From contig NC_064039.1 of assembly GCF_932526225.1 (NCBI RefSeq), positions 16,794,639-16,858,638 on the forward strand: a stretch of 64,000 nt of DNA, given 5' to 3'. The notes beneath the pieces are model-generated. The model worked only from the letters and a program-made list of their open reading frames with translations, was not told the origin of the DNA and ran no database searches. How positions within the stretch are numbered: position 1 is the first letter of the stretch; every line of letters starts with the position of its first letter. Position numbers and translations under genes: made by a program. Positions 10,601 through 23,500 of this stretch are shown here, piece by piece. This DNA comes from Nematostella vectensis. Its lineage: Eukaryota > Cnidaria > Anthozoa > Actiniaria > Edwardsiidae.

Positions 10601-12764
10601 GAATGGCTACAAAATAATGTCTTTTAAATATAAGGTTGTAGGTTGTGTCTGCTCAGAAATGAGGATAAAATGTCAGACTTATCAAAATAATGTGTATATA
10701 TGTGCACCCTCTCTCCCCAATATCTTAAGGTAAGACAGCAAAGGAGACCTTTCATGCATCAATATACAAATGAAAAGTGTGAAAAGGCAATTTGAACAAT
10801 ATTCTCTTTTACCTCAACATATCACAGTATATTTTACTATTTATTCTGAACTATGGGTTTGAATCTCATTAGAAAAACATTACAGAAAATCATGTCATTT
10901 GGAAACAGGCATGATCAAAATGGTAAAGGATATCTATAAACAGGTGAACTAGGATTGTCCACTAAAAAAGACATGTCTAATGTTTGAAGCTCCATGTGAT
11001 TCATGATATATTCCCCTCGTGGCAAGAAATAGCTGGCTTTAAAATTTACATGTAACACACCGAATACACTGGATATATAATCAGTCACGTGACATTTCAA
11101 CCGTTCCAAATTTCAACACTGCAACCTTTTCAAAATAAGCCATGTTAAAGTACATTTTCGAGTCAAGAAAAATGGGAATTGTTAACACTAATGCTACAAA
11201 AATTATCTATGGAAATTAAATATATATATATTTTTTATATAATTGAAAGTTCAGTGAATATTGAGTTATTAAAAAATAACAGCATGTATGCTGCATTTTC
11301 CCATAACTTTGGCCTGTGGTATGAAGTCTTTCTTCATCACATTCCTTCTGTAGCTCTTACTATATGGCTAGTGCAATAATAAAGCATCAATTTTGTTGCT
11401 TGAATATATATATAAGATTGTTTTCCAAAACAACTTTCAAAGCCCAAACTAATTTTGCAGTATCAAAATGGTCATTAATCCCCCATATTCCCGGGAACAG
11501 GAAAAAGATCATGACTCAGTTAACTCCCCCTATTTTTTCTCAAATTGGGATTTGTCCTTATTACAGATATAGATACAGGTAATCATGTGCAGATGGACGA
11601 AAGAACTTCACATCTTAGTTTGAGTATACAGAATTTTCATACCCACTTTTTAATGTTTCCTTTTTTTTTTATTAAAACCCGATTCAGTGAAACAGTTTCG
11701 TAGAAAATAAGTTCTCTATATTTAGTATGTTCACAACAAACATCAGGAAATTCAGGTACATATCTATATTATTAAAAGATTTTCTTGTATAAGAGTCTAA
11801 AGTTTTGCATCCGATGGCATGAGGTTTTGTTTTATGAAGACAATCATAGCATTGTTTGGAGAAAAAATATATTCAAATGTGATGTGTTACTGTCAGAATT
11901 TCAAATTCTGTTGATGGGAAATCCCACCTGCCTGGCTATCCTTTTTTCTGCATAATCCCACTGGCTTACGCCAAGCAAATGGGTTATTCCTATAAAAATA
12001 CAAACCTCGACCATGAGTCTATGACTACTATACAACTGCATGAGAACAGTTTACTGATTATAGCTGGTGGAATAAACAGACTTTTTCCCTAAACACAGGT
12101 GCTTGGTAGGAACAAAGGTAAACCTTCAACCCAACCACAAGGAAGGAAGAGACAGCTCTATTAAATCGGCCTTACACTAAATTTTTTCGAGAAATAGTTT
12201 GTTTCAGTTGTAAAACAAAGTTATCTGGAAGAGATGGTGGCGGTATTTTCGGGTTGTATTGTTGGTGTATAGGGCAGTTGATGATGGTCATTTGAATACT
12301 AGCGCCATTCATCACAGGCCGAAACTCCCCGTTCAATAAACAATAACACAAGTCCCAAGCTGGGAAACGAAAAGTCCTTTTCAGACGGCTCGAAAACCGA
12401 TATAATATTCCGTACCTCCGTCCTCTGTTGTAGTCGCCGGTTGAGTTCGTAAATCCGTACATCTGGGTGAGTATAGTACGGTGTGTGCCGCCTGAAATAC
12501 AACGTACACATTCCGCATGAACGTTCGATTTTCAAGCTCGTAGGAAAAGAACGAATGATCACTAGCTAGACTATGCCTAAAACACATGATCGCGTGGATC
12601 AGTCCTACTTAGCGAGTTTACTCCAGGGGAGAAGTAAGAGCAAAGTCAAAAGATCACAGCGTTAGAAGTTAAAATAAAGGAAGAAAAGAGAGAATCTTAC
12701 AAGGAATCCATTATATGCATTACCCCGTAGAATAGCTCGGGCTAGGTAGGGGAACACTAGGCAT
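4647..12764 (-). CDS. LDB1: LIM domain-binding protein (LDB1/Chip), 3' end missing
   Basis: LDB1 proteins are nuclear adaptors. They self-associate through an N-terminal dimerisation domain and bind LIM-homeodomain and LMO proteins through a C-terminal LIM-interaction domain, bringing enhancers and promoters together. Minus-strand exons, all with GT..AG borders and matching phases: 12764-12724, 12491-12416, 10274-10172, 9688-9516, 7774-7574, 6440-6371, 6004-5951, cassettes 5674-5609 and 5119-5063, and 4854-4647. Diagnostic peptides in order: RHTPYY, IYELNRRLQ, DNLWWDSFVTEFFEEDA, FCLEDGPKRYS, IGRTLIPRYFRSIFEGG, FTFDDMMRIRNWHFTI, LCVILEPMQELMSRHKT, DCLKSTLFQRWQRM, the basic nuclear-localisation-like RTRRKRK, and DVMVVGEPSLMGGEFGDEDER. 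The last exon ends AG|GTATCT (phase 2), so the LIM-interaction exon must lie left of the window. The start (MPSVPLPSP) is the nearest in-frame ATG; the frame stays open upstream to 13016, so a longer N-terminus is possible. Confidence 0.93.
5063..5119 (-). other. LDB1: LDB1 cassette exon B (57 bp, phase 1-1)
   Basis: It is bounded by TTTTGTAG| and |GTAAACTG and encodes EYGQEMIWPPNAP followed by a Pro-rich PAPKG tail (19 codons with the split Glu). It is clearly homologous to cassette A at 5609-5674. Its length is divisible by three, so it can be skipped or included without a frame change. Skipping both cassettes gives CAPPGETPRPRTRRKRK, the arrangement closest to vertebrate LDB1 as I recall it. 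Confidence 0.75.
5609..5674 (-). other. LDB1: LDB1 cassette exon A (66 bp, phase 1-1)
   Basis: It is bounded by TTTGTAG| and |GTAAAATC and encodes EYGQEMLWPPNTP followed by a Ser/Pro/Ala tail ending PAPKG (22 codons). It shares phase, ends and sequence with cassette B, so a tandem exon duplication is likely. Whether the two are used together, alternatively or as mutually exclusive exons cannot be told from DNA alone. Confidence 0.75.
7325..7512. repeat. Short tandem repeat with poly-G runs
   Basis: About two and a half copies of a ~75-bp unit lie in the LDB1 intron. The unit reads roughly 'agattggacgattcataaag', then a T-run, then 'acatattggctat', then a run of 8 to 18 G. The G-runs differ in length between copies. 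The run at about 7346-7363 is long enough to form G-quadruplex DNA on the plus strand. Confidence 0.7.
8044..8095 (-). repeat. Displaced fragment of LDB1 exon 4 end
   Basis: The stretch from ccttggtata to tatcatagttgta is a near copy of 9513-9564, the 3' end of LDB1 exon 4 with its donor. In this copy the donor is lost (AAGGCAGG instead of AAGGTAGG). A second, shorter fragment with an intact AAGGTAAC lies at about 8120-8142. Both sit about 1.4 kb downstream in the same intron. I read them as non-functional duplicates of an exon-intron border. Confidence 0.6.
10277..10506. repeat. 26-bp minisatellite abutting LDB1 exon 3 acceptor
   Basis: There are about nine copies of a 26-bp unit (aatagaacatag / atgattggttagac), one of them truncated. 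The array begins at the acceptor AG of LDB1 exon 3 (exon starts at 10274 and reads leftward). In the transcribed (minus) orientation each unit carries TCTAACC, a good branch-point match, followed by a pyrimidine-rich ATCATCTATGTTCTATT. The array is thus a multiplication of the branch-point/pyrimidine region of this 3' splice site. Confidence 0.85.
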
Positions 12765-13720
12765 TCTCCAGTTCCGAGAGTCTGCCGTTTTGGGATCCAC
12801 ACTGTTGGATCCTGGAAGCTTAAAAACCTCCCAGGAATAGTCTTCGTTCTTGTGACTGTAGTCTTTGTAGCGATTCGGGCTCAACCAAAGGTCTCTCTTG
12901 AATCTGATTGAGAAAGAAGGAGAAACGGCACAAAAGAGCTCATTAGAATAACAATGACAGTCTACTACGCATACAAGAAGCGTCAATTGCGCATGTTGGA
13001 CAAGAACTACCAACAATTCAACCTCAAATCGAAATGATGCGAGGAGAATCGAGACCTGAATCTGGGATCTCCTGGGCTTGCTTTATCTTTCTGCCAATTT
13101 CTAAAGTATGACATTTCACAGCGTCTTTTGGTTTTGCGTGGTTGCGAAGAGACTTCACCGAGGGAACGGACGCTAGCACGAACGCTTCGACAGCCAGATC
13201 ACGATAGCCAAGAACCGAAAACCACCGCTACACACCAACATTTCGTGATGGAGAGCAGAAAACTCCCCTTAGACAAGCTCCCTCATAAACGCTGCGACTA
13301 TAGAACAGGGTAGAAGACAACCACGCGGCAACAAGAGTCGCAGCAACCAAAGCAAACAACCTAGCGTTCGATCTTTGAAACTCGAATTTCGACACAAGCT
13401 ATCAACAACTTAGACATGTCATATAATACGTGGCGCCGAACGAAAGCTATCAAGCCCAATATTGCACAGACCCTCACCTCTGAGTGGCAGCATTCAACTT
13501 TTGGCAAGGGACGGATAAACTTTCTACATGTCTTGGGTGAAATGCACTAAGTCCAACGTAAATCAAGTCGAACAAGCGCCCGAAACGGGGACCCAAACTC
13601 CAAGCCCACCCGCGTTGAGACAAGGCAATGTTTGCCCAATCTCGCTCGTGATTGGCTAGAGTTGAGCCAATGGATGGGAAGCGGGAAAATAAATACCTAC
13701 TGTTGAATGGCAGTTGTCAA
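12765..13720 (-). promoter_or_regulatory. LDB1: LDB1 5' region / promoter
   Basis: This CG-richer stretch lies between the first LDB1 coding exon and the tail of WDR54. An open minus-strand frame runs from 13016 into the first coding exon. A good acceptor-like CTTTCTCAATCAG near 12907 suggests a spliced 5' leader. Further upstream, two CCAAT boxes in opposite orientation (ATTGG at 13651-13655, CCAAT at 13667-13671) are followed by an E2F-like GCGGGAAAA at 13681. The exact transcription start is not visible. Confidence 0.45.
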
Positions 13721-13837
13721 AGTGTGTACCTCCCCAACCTTCACAAATTCAAATATCAATAGAGAAAGAGATCTTTCTGAAGTATAAAAAAATGGGTACT
13801 GGAATATATTACTATCGTTTTCATTCATTTATGATTA

Positions 13838-13868
13838 CTTTTTTTTTTTTTGGGGGGGGGGGGGGGGC
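13838..13868. repeat. T-run followed by G-run
   Basis: A run of T immediately followed by a run of G lies between LDB1 and WDR54. It is a low-complexity tract, prone to length variation and assembly error. Confidence 0.8.
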
Positions 13869-14598
13869 TAGAAAAAATTGAATAAAAAGGAATCAGAAAA
13901 AATTACTTTTTTTCTCTTTCCTCTCCCTTTATTTTTCTTAATAATGGTCAACATGAGAGCCTTTAGTGCTTTGACTTCCAAGGTACTAGAATATTTCTTT
14001 CGTATGAATATGAACCAGATATTCATATTGACTCGAGAGTCCATTCTCAGGCCTTGGAAATATTGAAAAAGTCTAAACACTGGTGCAACTCCCCTAGATT
14101 TTAACAGTGGTGCCTGTTAAAGATATTATTCAGAGAAAACAAAGAATCAGTGTTGTAAATAGCTTGGTTTTAATAAGGAATATGTATTGTTAAAAAGCAC
14201 TTGACAATATACACCACCTTCATTCTCTTCCACTGTTGACGTACATAGCAACCTGACCTCAATAGCCAATTAACCCCCTTCCCCCACTTCATATCCAGGG
14301 TTAGCCCGCTACAAGAAATGAAACATATTATTAAATTTGCTCACCAGAGGTTCACCCGACACGCACAAATAATCTGGATCTGCCAATTGTATGCTGTTAT
14401 GAGGTTAAACATAGCATAATAAATAAGTCTTTCTCCCTTTTTGGACACTATCATGTAATTCTCTGCTAAAATTCAACTCAACTGGACCATTCTCTCCCTA
14501 ACTCAAATGGCATTAGATAACAGCTGTGTTGTTCTTTGTTCTATTGACTTTGTTATATCTTTAAGATGTCAACCACCATCTCAGTCATAGCAAAGGGG

Positions 14599-17500
14599 CT
14601 ATTTCTTGAATACAACAATGTCTGGTAAGTCATAGCCAGTGACACCAAAGCTTGTCCCTTGAGTATCCAGGAATTTCCCTCCACAAAGTTGGATGTCATT
14701 TACAGGATGCTGGAACTTCATTTCAAACTGAATGAAATAATTAACACTAGCATGAATTCCATAGGTGGGAGAAGGGGTGGAGTTAGGGTTTATAGAAAAT
14801 AGATCAGTTAGTCTCTTTACAGGCCCACAGATATTTTGAGCGAGAGGGCTTGTTTAACCATTTAGCAGACTATTTTCTCTTAGGTAGCTTGCTATAGCTT
14901 ACAGTGGTACTCAATTTTCCTTCATTAGAGCAGACCTTTCAGTAGAGTGGTTTTTTTTTCTAAATCTTCGAGCCAGCATGGCTATGAGCAAGCTGTAGGC
15001 GTCTCAAGGGTGCTAAACTAATGTGTCTTAACACTGAAAAAGGTATCATTACTACCAGGAAATTTTGCTTTTACAAAAGGAATTCCCCAAAAAATGCAGG
15101 AACCAGGGGTACCAACCAGAAAAACTTTGGGGAGGGGTTCGGGAATGAGGGAAAAAGACACTGTATTCAACCCCTTTTAGCCAGCTTTAGGCCCATTTTG
15201 GTGGAGGAGTACAGTGTCTGCCGAGGTTGCCTGCTTTTCCAGTTTTCTAAGTGCATTTATTTTTACCTAAAAAATGTTTCTTTACAACAGCTTAACTCAA
15301 ACCCCAATGATTCCCACAAGAATATTTTTGCCAAACTAACAGCTTGTACCTTTGGTTTGTCATCCTCTCCACTTATTAGCCAAACCCGCACAAAGGTGTC
15401 TTCTGACACAGACAATAACTTCAAAAGAACAAGGAAAGAAATTCAAGAAAGTGCCAGATACTTGAAGGAGAGGGAGGGCTAGTGTAAGGGATAGAGGGAG
15501 AGGGAAAGGCTAGTGTAAAGGATAGAAGGAGAGGGAAGGGCTAGTGTAAGGGATAGAGGGAGAGGGAAGGGCTAGTGTAAGGGATAGAGGGAGAGGGAAG
15601 GGCTAGTGTAAGGGGTAGAGGGAGAGGGAAGGGCTAGTGTAAGGGATAGAGGGAGAGGGAAGGGCTAGTGTAAGGGATAGAGGGAGAGGGAAGGGCTAGT
15701 GTAAGGGATAGAGGGAGAGGGAAGGGCTAGTGTAAGGGGTAGAGGGAGAGGGAAGGGCTAGTGTAAGGGATAGAGGGAGAGGGAAGGGCTAGTGTAAGGG
15801 ATAGAGGGAGAGGGAAGGGCTAGTGTAAGGGATAGAGGGAGAGGGAAGGGCTAGTGTAAGGGATAGAGGGAGAGGGAAGGGCTAGTGTAAGGGATAGAGG
15901 GAGAGGGAAGGGCTAGTGTAAGGGATAGAGGGAGAGGGAAGGGCTAGTGTAAGGGATAGAGGGAGAGGGAAGGGCTAGTGTAAGGGATAGAGGGAGAGGG
16001 AAGGGCTAGTGTAAGGGATAGAGGGAGAGGGAAGGGCTAGTGTAAGGGGTAGAGGGAGAGGGAAGGGCTAGTGTAAGGGATAGAGGGAGAGGGAAGGGCT
16101 AGTGTAAGGGATAGAGGGAGAGGGAAGGGCTAGTGTAAGGGATAGAGGGAGAGGGAAGGGCTAGTGTAAGGGATAGAGGGAGAGGGAAGGGCTAGTGTAA
16201 GGGATAGAGGGAGAGGGAAGGGCTAGTGTAAGGGATAGAGGGAGAGGGAAGGGCTAGTGTAAGGGATAGAGGGAGAGGGAAGGGCTAGTGTAAGGGATAG
16301 AGGGAGAGGGAAGGGCTAGTGTAAGGGGTAGAGGGAGAGGGAAGGGCTAGTGTTAGGGGTAGAGGGAGGGTAAGGGCTAGTATAAGGGATAGAGTGAGAG
16401 AAAGGGGCGAGTGTAAGGGATATTGTAGGTAAGCATGCTCCTGTGCACATGTTTATGGTGTCTGTTAGTATTACATACCAGTCCTGCATCTGGGGCGACA
16501 TCCAGAGCATTTATCCACCTTGCATGAGCACACACTTCAATCAGTAGCTTGCCTGTTGCACCATTGAAAACCCTGATGTGGCCAGTTCCATATCCTCCAA
16601 TCACAAGGTTGCGCAGGAGAGCAATTGATGAACAAGGGTTGCTAAATACCAATTAAAAAAGCTATTTTTAAAAAGGAAGTCTTTTCCATGAATGGATCCA
16701 TGTCACAAGTTGTGCAATTAGTTTCTGCATGGGGCTGCATATGAGCTGCAATAAGGTTGTAAATTTATCATGTGAATGATTAAGGTCCATGGCCAATTAC
16801 ATGTAACTCCTTTCAGTCTCTCTTTCAAAGGCCAAGTAAACATGGATTGGCCGAAAAAAAAAAGAGGTATTTAGTAACTGGGCTAAGCAAAATTGATTTG
16901 CTTTCAGTGACATGGACCCAGCAAGAAACAGGTCCTGTAGTCCATGGTTCACCTAATTGGTTCCACTCATAAGGGTGGCTACACTTAGTTACTTTAATCC
17001 CACTCATAAGGTTGGCTACACTTAGTTACCTTAATCCCACTCATAAGGGTGGCTACACTTAGTTACCTTAATCCCACTCATAAGGGTGGCTACACTTAGT
17101 TACCTTAATCCCACTCATAAGGGTGGCTACACTTAGTTACCTTAATCCCACTCATAAGGGTGGCTACACTTAGTTACTTTAATCCCACTCATAAGGGTGG
17201 CTACACTATGTTACTTTAATCCCACTTATAAGGGTGGCTACACTATGTTACTTTAATCCCACTCATAAGGGTGGCTACACTTAGTTACTTTAATCCCACT
17301 CATAAGGGTGGCTACACTATGTTACTTTAATCCCACTTATAAGGGTGGCTACACTTAGTTACTTTGATCCCACTCATAAGGGTGGCTACACTATGTTACT
17401 CTGATCCCACTCATAAGGGTGGCTACACTATGTTACTTTGATCCCACTCATAAGGGTGGCTACACTTAGTCACTTTAATCCCACTCATAAGGGTGGCTAC

Positions 17501-20500
17501 AATTAGTTACTTTAATCCCACTCATAAGGGTGGCTACACTATGTTACTTTGATCCCACTCATAAGGGTGGCTACACTTAGTTACTTTAATCCCACTCATA
17601 AGGGTGGCTACACTATGTTACTTTGATCCCACTCATAAGGGTGGCTACACTTAGTTACTTTAATCCCACTCATAAGGGTGGCTACACTTAGTTACTTCAA
17701 TCCCACTCATAAGGGTTGCTACACTTAGTTACCTTGATCCCACTCATAAGGGTGGCTACACTTAGTTACTTTAATCCCACTCATAAGGGTGGCTACACTT
17801 AGTTACCTTAATCCCACTCATAAGGGTGGCTACACTTAGTTACTTCAATCCCACTCATAAGGGTGGCTACACTTAGTTACCTTGATCCCACTCATAAGGG
17901 TGGCTACACTTAGTTACCTTGATCCCACTCATAAGGGTGGCTACACTTAGTTACTTTAATCCTACTCATAAGGGTGGCTACACTTAGTTGCTTTAATCCT
18001 ACTCATAAGGGTGGCTACACTTAGTTACCTTAATCCCACTCATAAGGGTGGCTACACTTAGTTACCTTAATCCCACTCATAAGGGTGGCTACACTTAGTT
18101 ACTTTAATCCCACTCATAAGGGTGGCTACACTTAGTTGCTTTAATCCTACTCATAAGGGTGGCTACACTTAGTTACCTTAATCCCACTCATAAGGGTGGC
18201 TACACTTAGTTACCTTAATCCCACTTATAAGGGTGGCTACACTTAGTTACCTTAATCCCACTCATAAGGGTGGCTACACTTAGTTACCTTAATCCCACTC
18301 ATAAGGGTGGCTACACTATGTTACTTTAATTCTACTCATAAGGGTGGCTACACTTAGTTACTTTAATCCCACTCATAAGGGTGGCTACACTTAGTTACTT
18401 TAATCCCACTCATAAGGGTGGCTACACTATGTTACTTTAATCCCACTCATAAGGGTGGCTACACTTAGTTACTTTAATCCCACTCATAAGGGTGGCTACA
18501 CTTAGTTACCTTAATCCCACTCATAAGGGTGGCTACACTATGTTACTTTGATCCCACTCATAAGGGTGGCTACACTTAGTTACCTTAATCCCACTCATAA
18601 GGGTGGCTACACTTAGTTACTTTAATCCCACTCATAAGGGTGGCTACACTTAGTTACCTTAATCCCACTCATAAGGGTGGCTACACTATGTTACTTTGAT
18701 CCCACTCATAAGGGTGGCTACACTTAGTTACCTTGATCCCACTCATAAGGGTGGCTACACTTAGTTACCTTAATCCCACTCATAAGGGTGGCTACACTTA
18801 GTTACTTTAATCCCACTCATAAGGGTGGCTACACTTAGTTACCTTAATCCCACTCATAAGGGTGGCTACACTTAGTTACCTTAATCCCACTCATAAGGGT
18901 GGCTACACTATGTTACTTTAATCCCACTCATAAGGGTGGCTACACTTAGTTACTTTAATCCCACTCATAAGGGTGGCTACACTATGTTACTTTAATCCCA
19001 CTTATAAGGGTGGCTACACTTAGTTACTTTAATCCCACTCATAAGGTTGGCTACACTTAGTTACTTTAATCCCACACATAAGGGTGGCTACACTTAGTTA
19101 CTTCAATCGCACTCATAAGGGTGGCTACACTTAGTTACCTTAATCCCACTTATAAGGGTGGCTACACTTAGTTACCTTAATCCCACTTATAAGGGTGGCT
19201 ACACTATGTTACTTTAATCCCACTTATAAGGGTGGCTACACTATGTTACTTTAATCCCACTCATAAGGTTGGCTACACTTAGTTACTTTAATCCCACTCA
19301 TAAGGGTGGCTACACTTAGTTACTTTAATCCCACTTATAAGGGTGGTTACACTTAGTTACCTTAATCCCACTCATAAGGGTGGCTACACTATGTTACTTT
19401 GATCCCACTCATAAGGGTGGCTACACTTAGTTACTTTAATCCCACTCATAAGGGTGGCTACACTATGTTACTTTGATCCCACTCATAAGGGTGGCTACAC
19501 TTAGTTACTTTAATCCCACTCATAAGGGTGGCTACACTTAGTTACTTTAATCCCACTCATAAGGGTGGCTACACTATGTTACTTTAATCCCACTTATAAG
19601 GGTGGCTACACTTAGTTACTTTGATCCCACTCATAAGGGCTGCTACACTATGTTACTTTGATCCCACTCATAAGGGTGGCTACACTATGTTACTTTGATC
19701 CCACTCATAAGGGTGGCTACACTTAGTTACTTTAATCCCACTCATAAGGGTGGCTACACTTAGTTACTTCAATCCCACTCATAAGGGTGGCTACAATTAG
19801 TTACTTTAATCCCACTCATAAGGGTGGCTACACTATGTTACTTTGATCCCACTCATAAGGGTGGCTACACTTAGTTACTTTAATCCCACTCATAAGGGTG
19901 GCTACACTATGTTACTTTGATCCCACTCATAAGGGTGGCTACACTTAGTTACTTTAATCCCACTCATAAGGGTGGCTACACTTAGTTACTTCAATCCCAC
20001 TCATAAGGGTGGCTACACTTAGTTACCTTGATCCCACTCATAAGGGTGGCTACACTTAGTTACTTTAATCCCACTCATAAGGGTGGCTACACTTAGTTAC
20101 CTTAATCCCACTCATAAGGGTGGCTACACTTAGTTACTTCAATCCCACTCATAAGGGTGGCTACACTTAGTTACCTTGATCCCACTCATAAGGGTGGCTA
20201 CACTTAGTTACCTTGATCCCACTCATAAGGGTGGCTACACTTAGTTACTTTAATCCCACTCATAAGGGTGGCTACACTTAGTTGCTTTAATCCCACTCAT
20301 AAGGGTGGCTACACTTAGTTGCTTTAATCCTACTCATAAGGGTGGCTACACTTAGTTACCTTAATCCCACTCATAAGGGTGGCTACACTTAGTTACCTTA
20401 ATCCCACTCATAAGGGTGGCTACACTTAGTTACCTTAATCCCACTTATAAGGGTGGCTACACTTAGTTACCTTAATCCCACTCATAAGGGTGGCTACACT

Positions 20501-23500
20501 TAGTTACCTTAATCCCACTCATAAGGGTGGCTACACTATGTTACTTTAATTCTACTCATAAGGGTGGCTACACTTAGTTACTTTAATCCCACTCATAAGG
20601 GTGGCTACACTTAGTTACTTTAATCCCACTCATAAGGGTGGCTACACTATGTTACTTTAATCCCACTCATAAGGGTGGCTACACTTAGTTACCTTAATCC
20701 CACTCATAAGGGTGGCTACACTTAGTTACTTCAATCCCACTCATAAGGGTGGCTACACTTAGTTACTTTAATCCCACTCATAAGGGTGGCTACACTTAGT
20801 TACTTTAATCCCACTTATAAGGGTGGTTACACTTAGTTACCTTAATCCCACTCATAAGGGTGGCTACACTATGTTACTTTGATCCCACTCATAAGGGTGG
20901 CTACAATTAGTTACTTTAATCCCACTCATAAGGGTGGCTACACTATGTTACTTTGATCCCACTCATAAGGGTGGCTACACTTAGTTACTTTAATCCCACT
21001 CATAAGGGTGGCTATACTTAGTTACTTCAATCCCACTCATAAGGGTGGCTACACTTAGTTACCTTGATCCCACTCATAAGGGTGGCTACACTTAGTTACC
21101 TTGATCCCACTCATAAGGGTGGCTACACTTAGTTACCTTAATCCCACTCATAAGGGTGGCTACACTTAGTTACTTCAATCCCACTCATAAGGGTGGCTAC
21201 ACTTAGTTACTCTGATCCCACTCATAAGGGTGGCTACACTTAGTTACCTTGATCCCACTCATAAGGGTGGCTACACTTAGTTACTTTAATCCCACTTATA
21301 AGGGTGGTTACACTTAGTTACCTTAATCCCACTCATAAGGGTGGCTACACTATGTTACTTTGATCCCACTCATAAGGGTGGCTACACTTAGTTACTTTAA
21401 TCCCACTCATAAGGGTGGCTACACTATGTTACTTTGATCCCACTCATAAGGGTGGCTACACTTAGTTACTTTAATCCCACTCATAAGGGTGGCTACACTT
21501 AGTTACTTCAATCCCACTCATAAGGGTGGCTACACTTAGTTACCTTGATCCCACTCATAAGGGTGGCTACACTTAGTTACCTTGATCCCACTCATAAGGG
21601 TGGCTACACTTAGTTACCTTAATCCCACTCATAAGGGTGGCTACACTTAGTTACTTCAATCCCACTCATAAGGGTGGCTACACTTAGTTACCTTGATCCC
21701 ACTCATAAGGGTGGCTACACTTAGTTACCTTGATCCCACTCATAAGGGTGGCTACACTTAGTTACTTTAATCCCACTCATAAGGGTGGCTACACTTAGTT
21801 ACCTTAATCCCACTCATAAGGGTGGCTACACTATGTTACTTTGATCCCACTCATAAGGGTGGCTACACTTAGTTACTTTAATCCCACTCATAAGGGTGGC
21901 TACACTATGTTACTTTGATCCCACTCATAAGGGTGGCTACACTTAGTTACTTTAATCCCACTCATAAGGGTGGCTACACTTAGTTACTTCAATCCCACTC
22001 ATAAGGGTGGCTACACTTAGTTACCTTGATCCCACTCATAAGGGTGGCTACACTTAGTTACTTTAATCCCACTCATAAGGGTGGCTACACTTAGTTACCT
22101 TAATCCCACTCATAAGGGTGGCTACACTTAGTTACTTCAATCCCACTCATAAGGGTGGCTACACTTAGTTACCTTGATCCCACTCATAAGGGTGGCTACA
22201 CTTAGTTACCTTGATCCCACTCATAAGGGTGGCTACACTTAGTTACTTTAATCCCACTCATAAGGGTGGCTACACTTAGTTGCTTTAATCCTACTCATAA
22301 GGGTGGCTACACTTAGTTACCTTAATCCCACTCATAAGGGTGGCTACACTTAGTTACCTTAATCCCACTCATAAGGGTGGCTACACTTAGTTACTTTAAT
22401 CCCACTCATAAGGGTGGCTACACTTAGTTGCTTTAATCCTACTCATAAGGGTGGCTACACTTAGTTACCTTAATCCCACTCATAAGGGTGGCTACACTTA
22501 GTTACCTTAATCCCACTTATAAGGGTGGCTACACTTAGTTACCTTAATCCCACTCATAAGGTTGGCTACACTTAGTTACTTTAATCCCACACATAAGGGT
22601 GGCTACACTTAGTTACTTCAATCGCACTCATAAGGGTGGCTACACTTAGTTACCTTAATCCCACTTATAAGGGTGGCTACACTTAGTTACCTTAATCCCA
22701 CTTATAAGGGTGGCTACACTTAGTTACCTTAATCCCACTCATAAGGTTGGCTACACTTAGTTACCTTAATCCCACTCATAAGGGTGGCTACACTTAGTTA
22801 CCTTAATCCCACTTATAAGGGTGGCTACACTTAGTTACCTTAATCCCACTCATAAGGTTGGCTACACTTAGTTACTTTAATCCCACACATAAGGGTGGCT
22901 ACACTTAGTTACTTCAATCCCACTCATAAGGGTGGCTACACTTAGTTACCTTGATCCCACTCATAAGGGTGGCTACACTTAGTTACCTTGATCCCACTCA
23001 TAAGGGTGGCTACACTTAGTTACCTTAATCCCACTCATAAGGGTGGCTACACTTAGTTACTTCAATCCCACTCATAAGGGTGGCTACACTTAGTTACTCT
23101 GATCCCACTCATAAGGGTGGCTACACTTAGTTACCTTGATCCCACTCATAAGGGTGGCTACACTTAGTTACTTTAATCCCACTTATAAGGGTGGTTACAC
23201 TTAGTTACCTTAATCCCACTCATAAGGGTGGCTACACTATGTTACTTTGATCCCACTCATAAGGGTGGCTACACTTAGTTACTTTAATCCCACTCATAAG
23301 GGTGGCTACACTATGTTACTTTGATCCCACTCATAAGGGTGGCTACACTTAGTTACTTTAATCCCACTCATAAGGGTGGCTACACTTAGTTACTTCAATC
23401 CCACTCATAAGGGTGGCTACACTTAGTTACCTTGATCCCACTCATAAGGGTGGCTACACTTAGTTACCTTGATCCCACTCATAAGGGTGGCTACACTTAG

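Noticed and set aside
12172-12587. Minus-strand ORFs of 96, 87 and 68 aa as independent genes
   Set aside because: They cover LDB1 exon 2 in three frames and continue into intron. Only 12416-12491 is supported as coding.
15021-15482. 153-aa plus-strand ORF
   Set aside because: It overlaps WDR54 exon 7 on the other strand and runs into the 31-bp array; it is a shadow ORF without conserved motifs.
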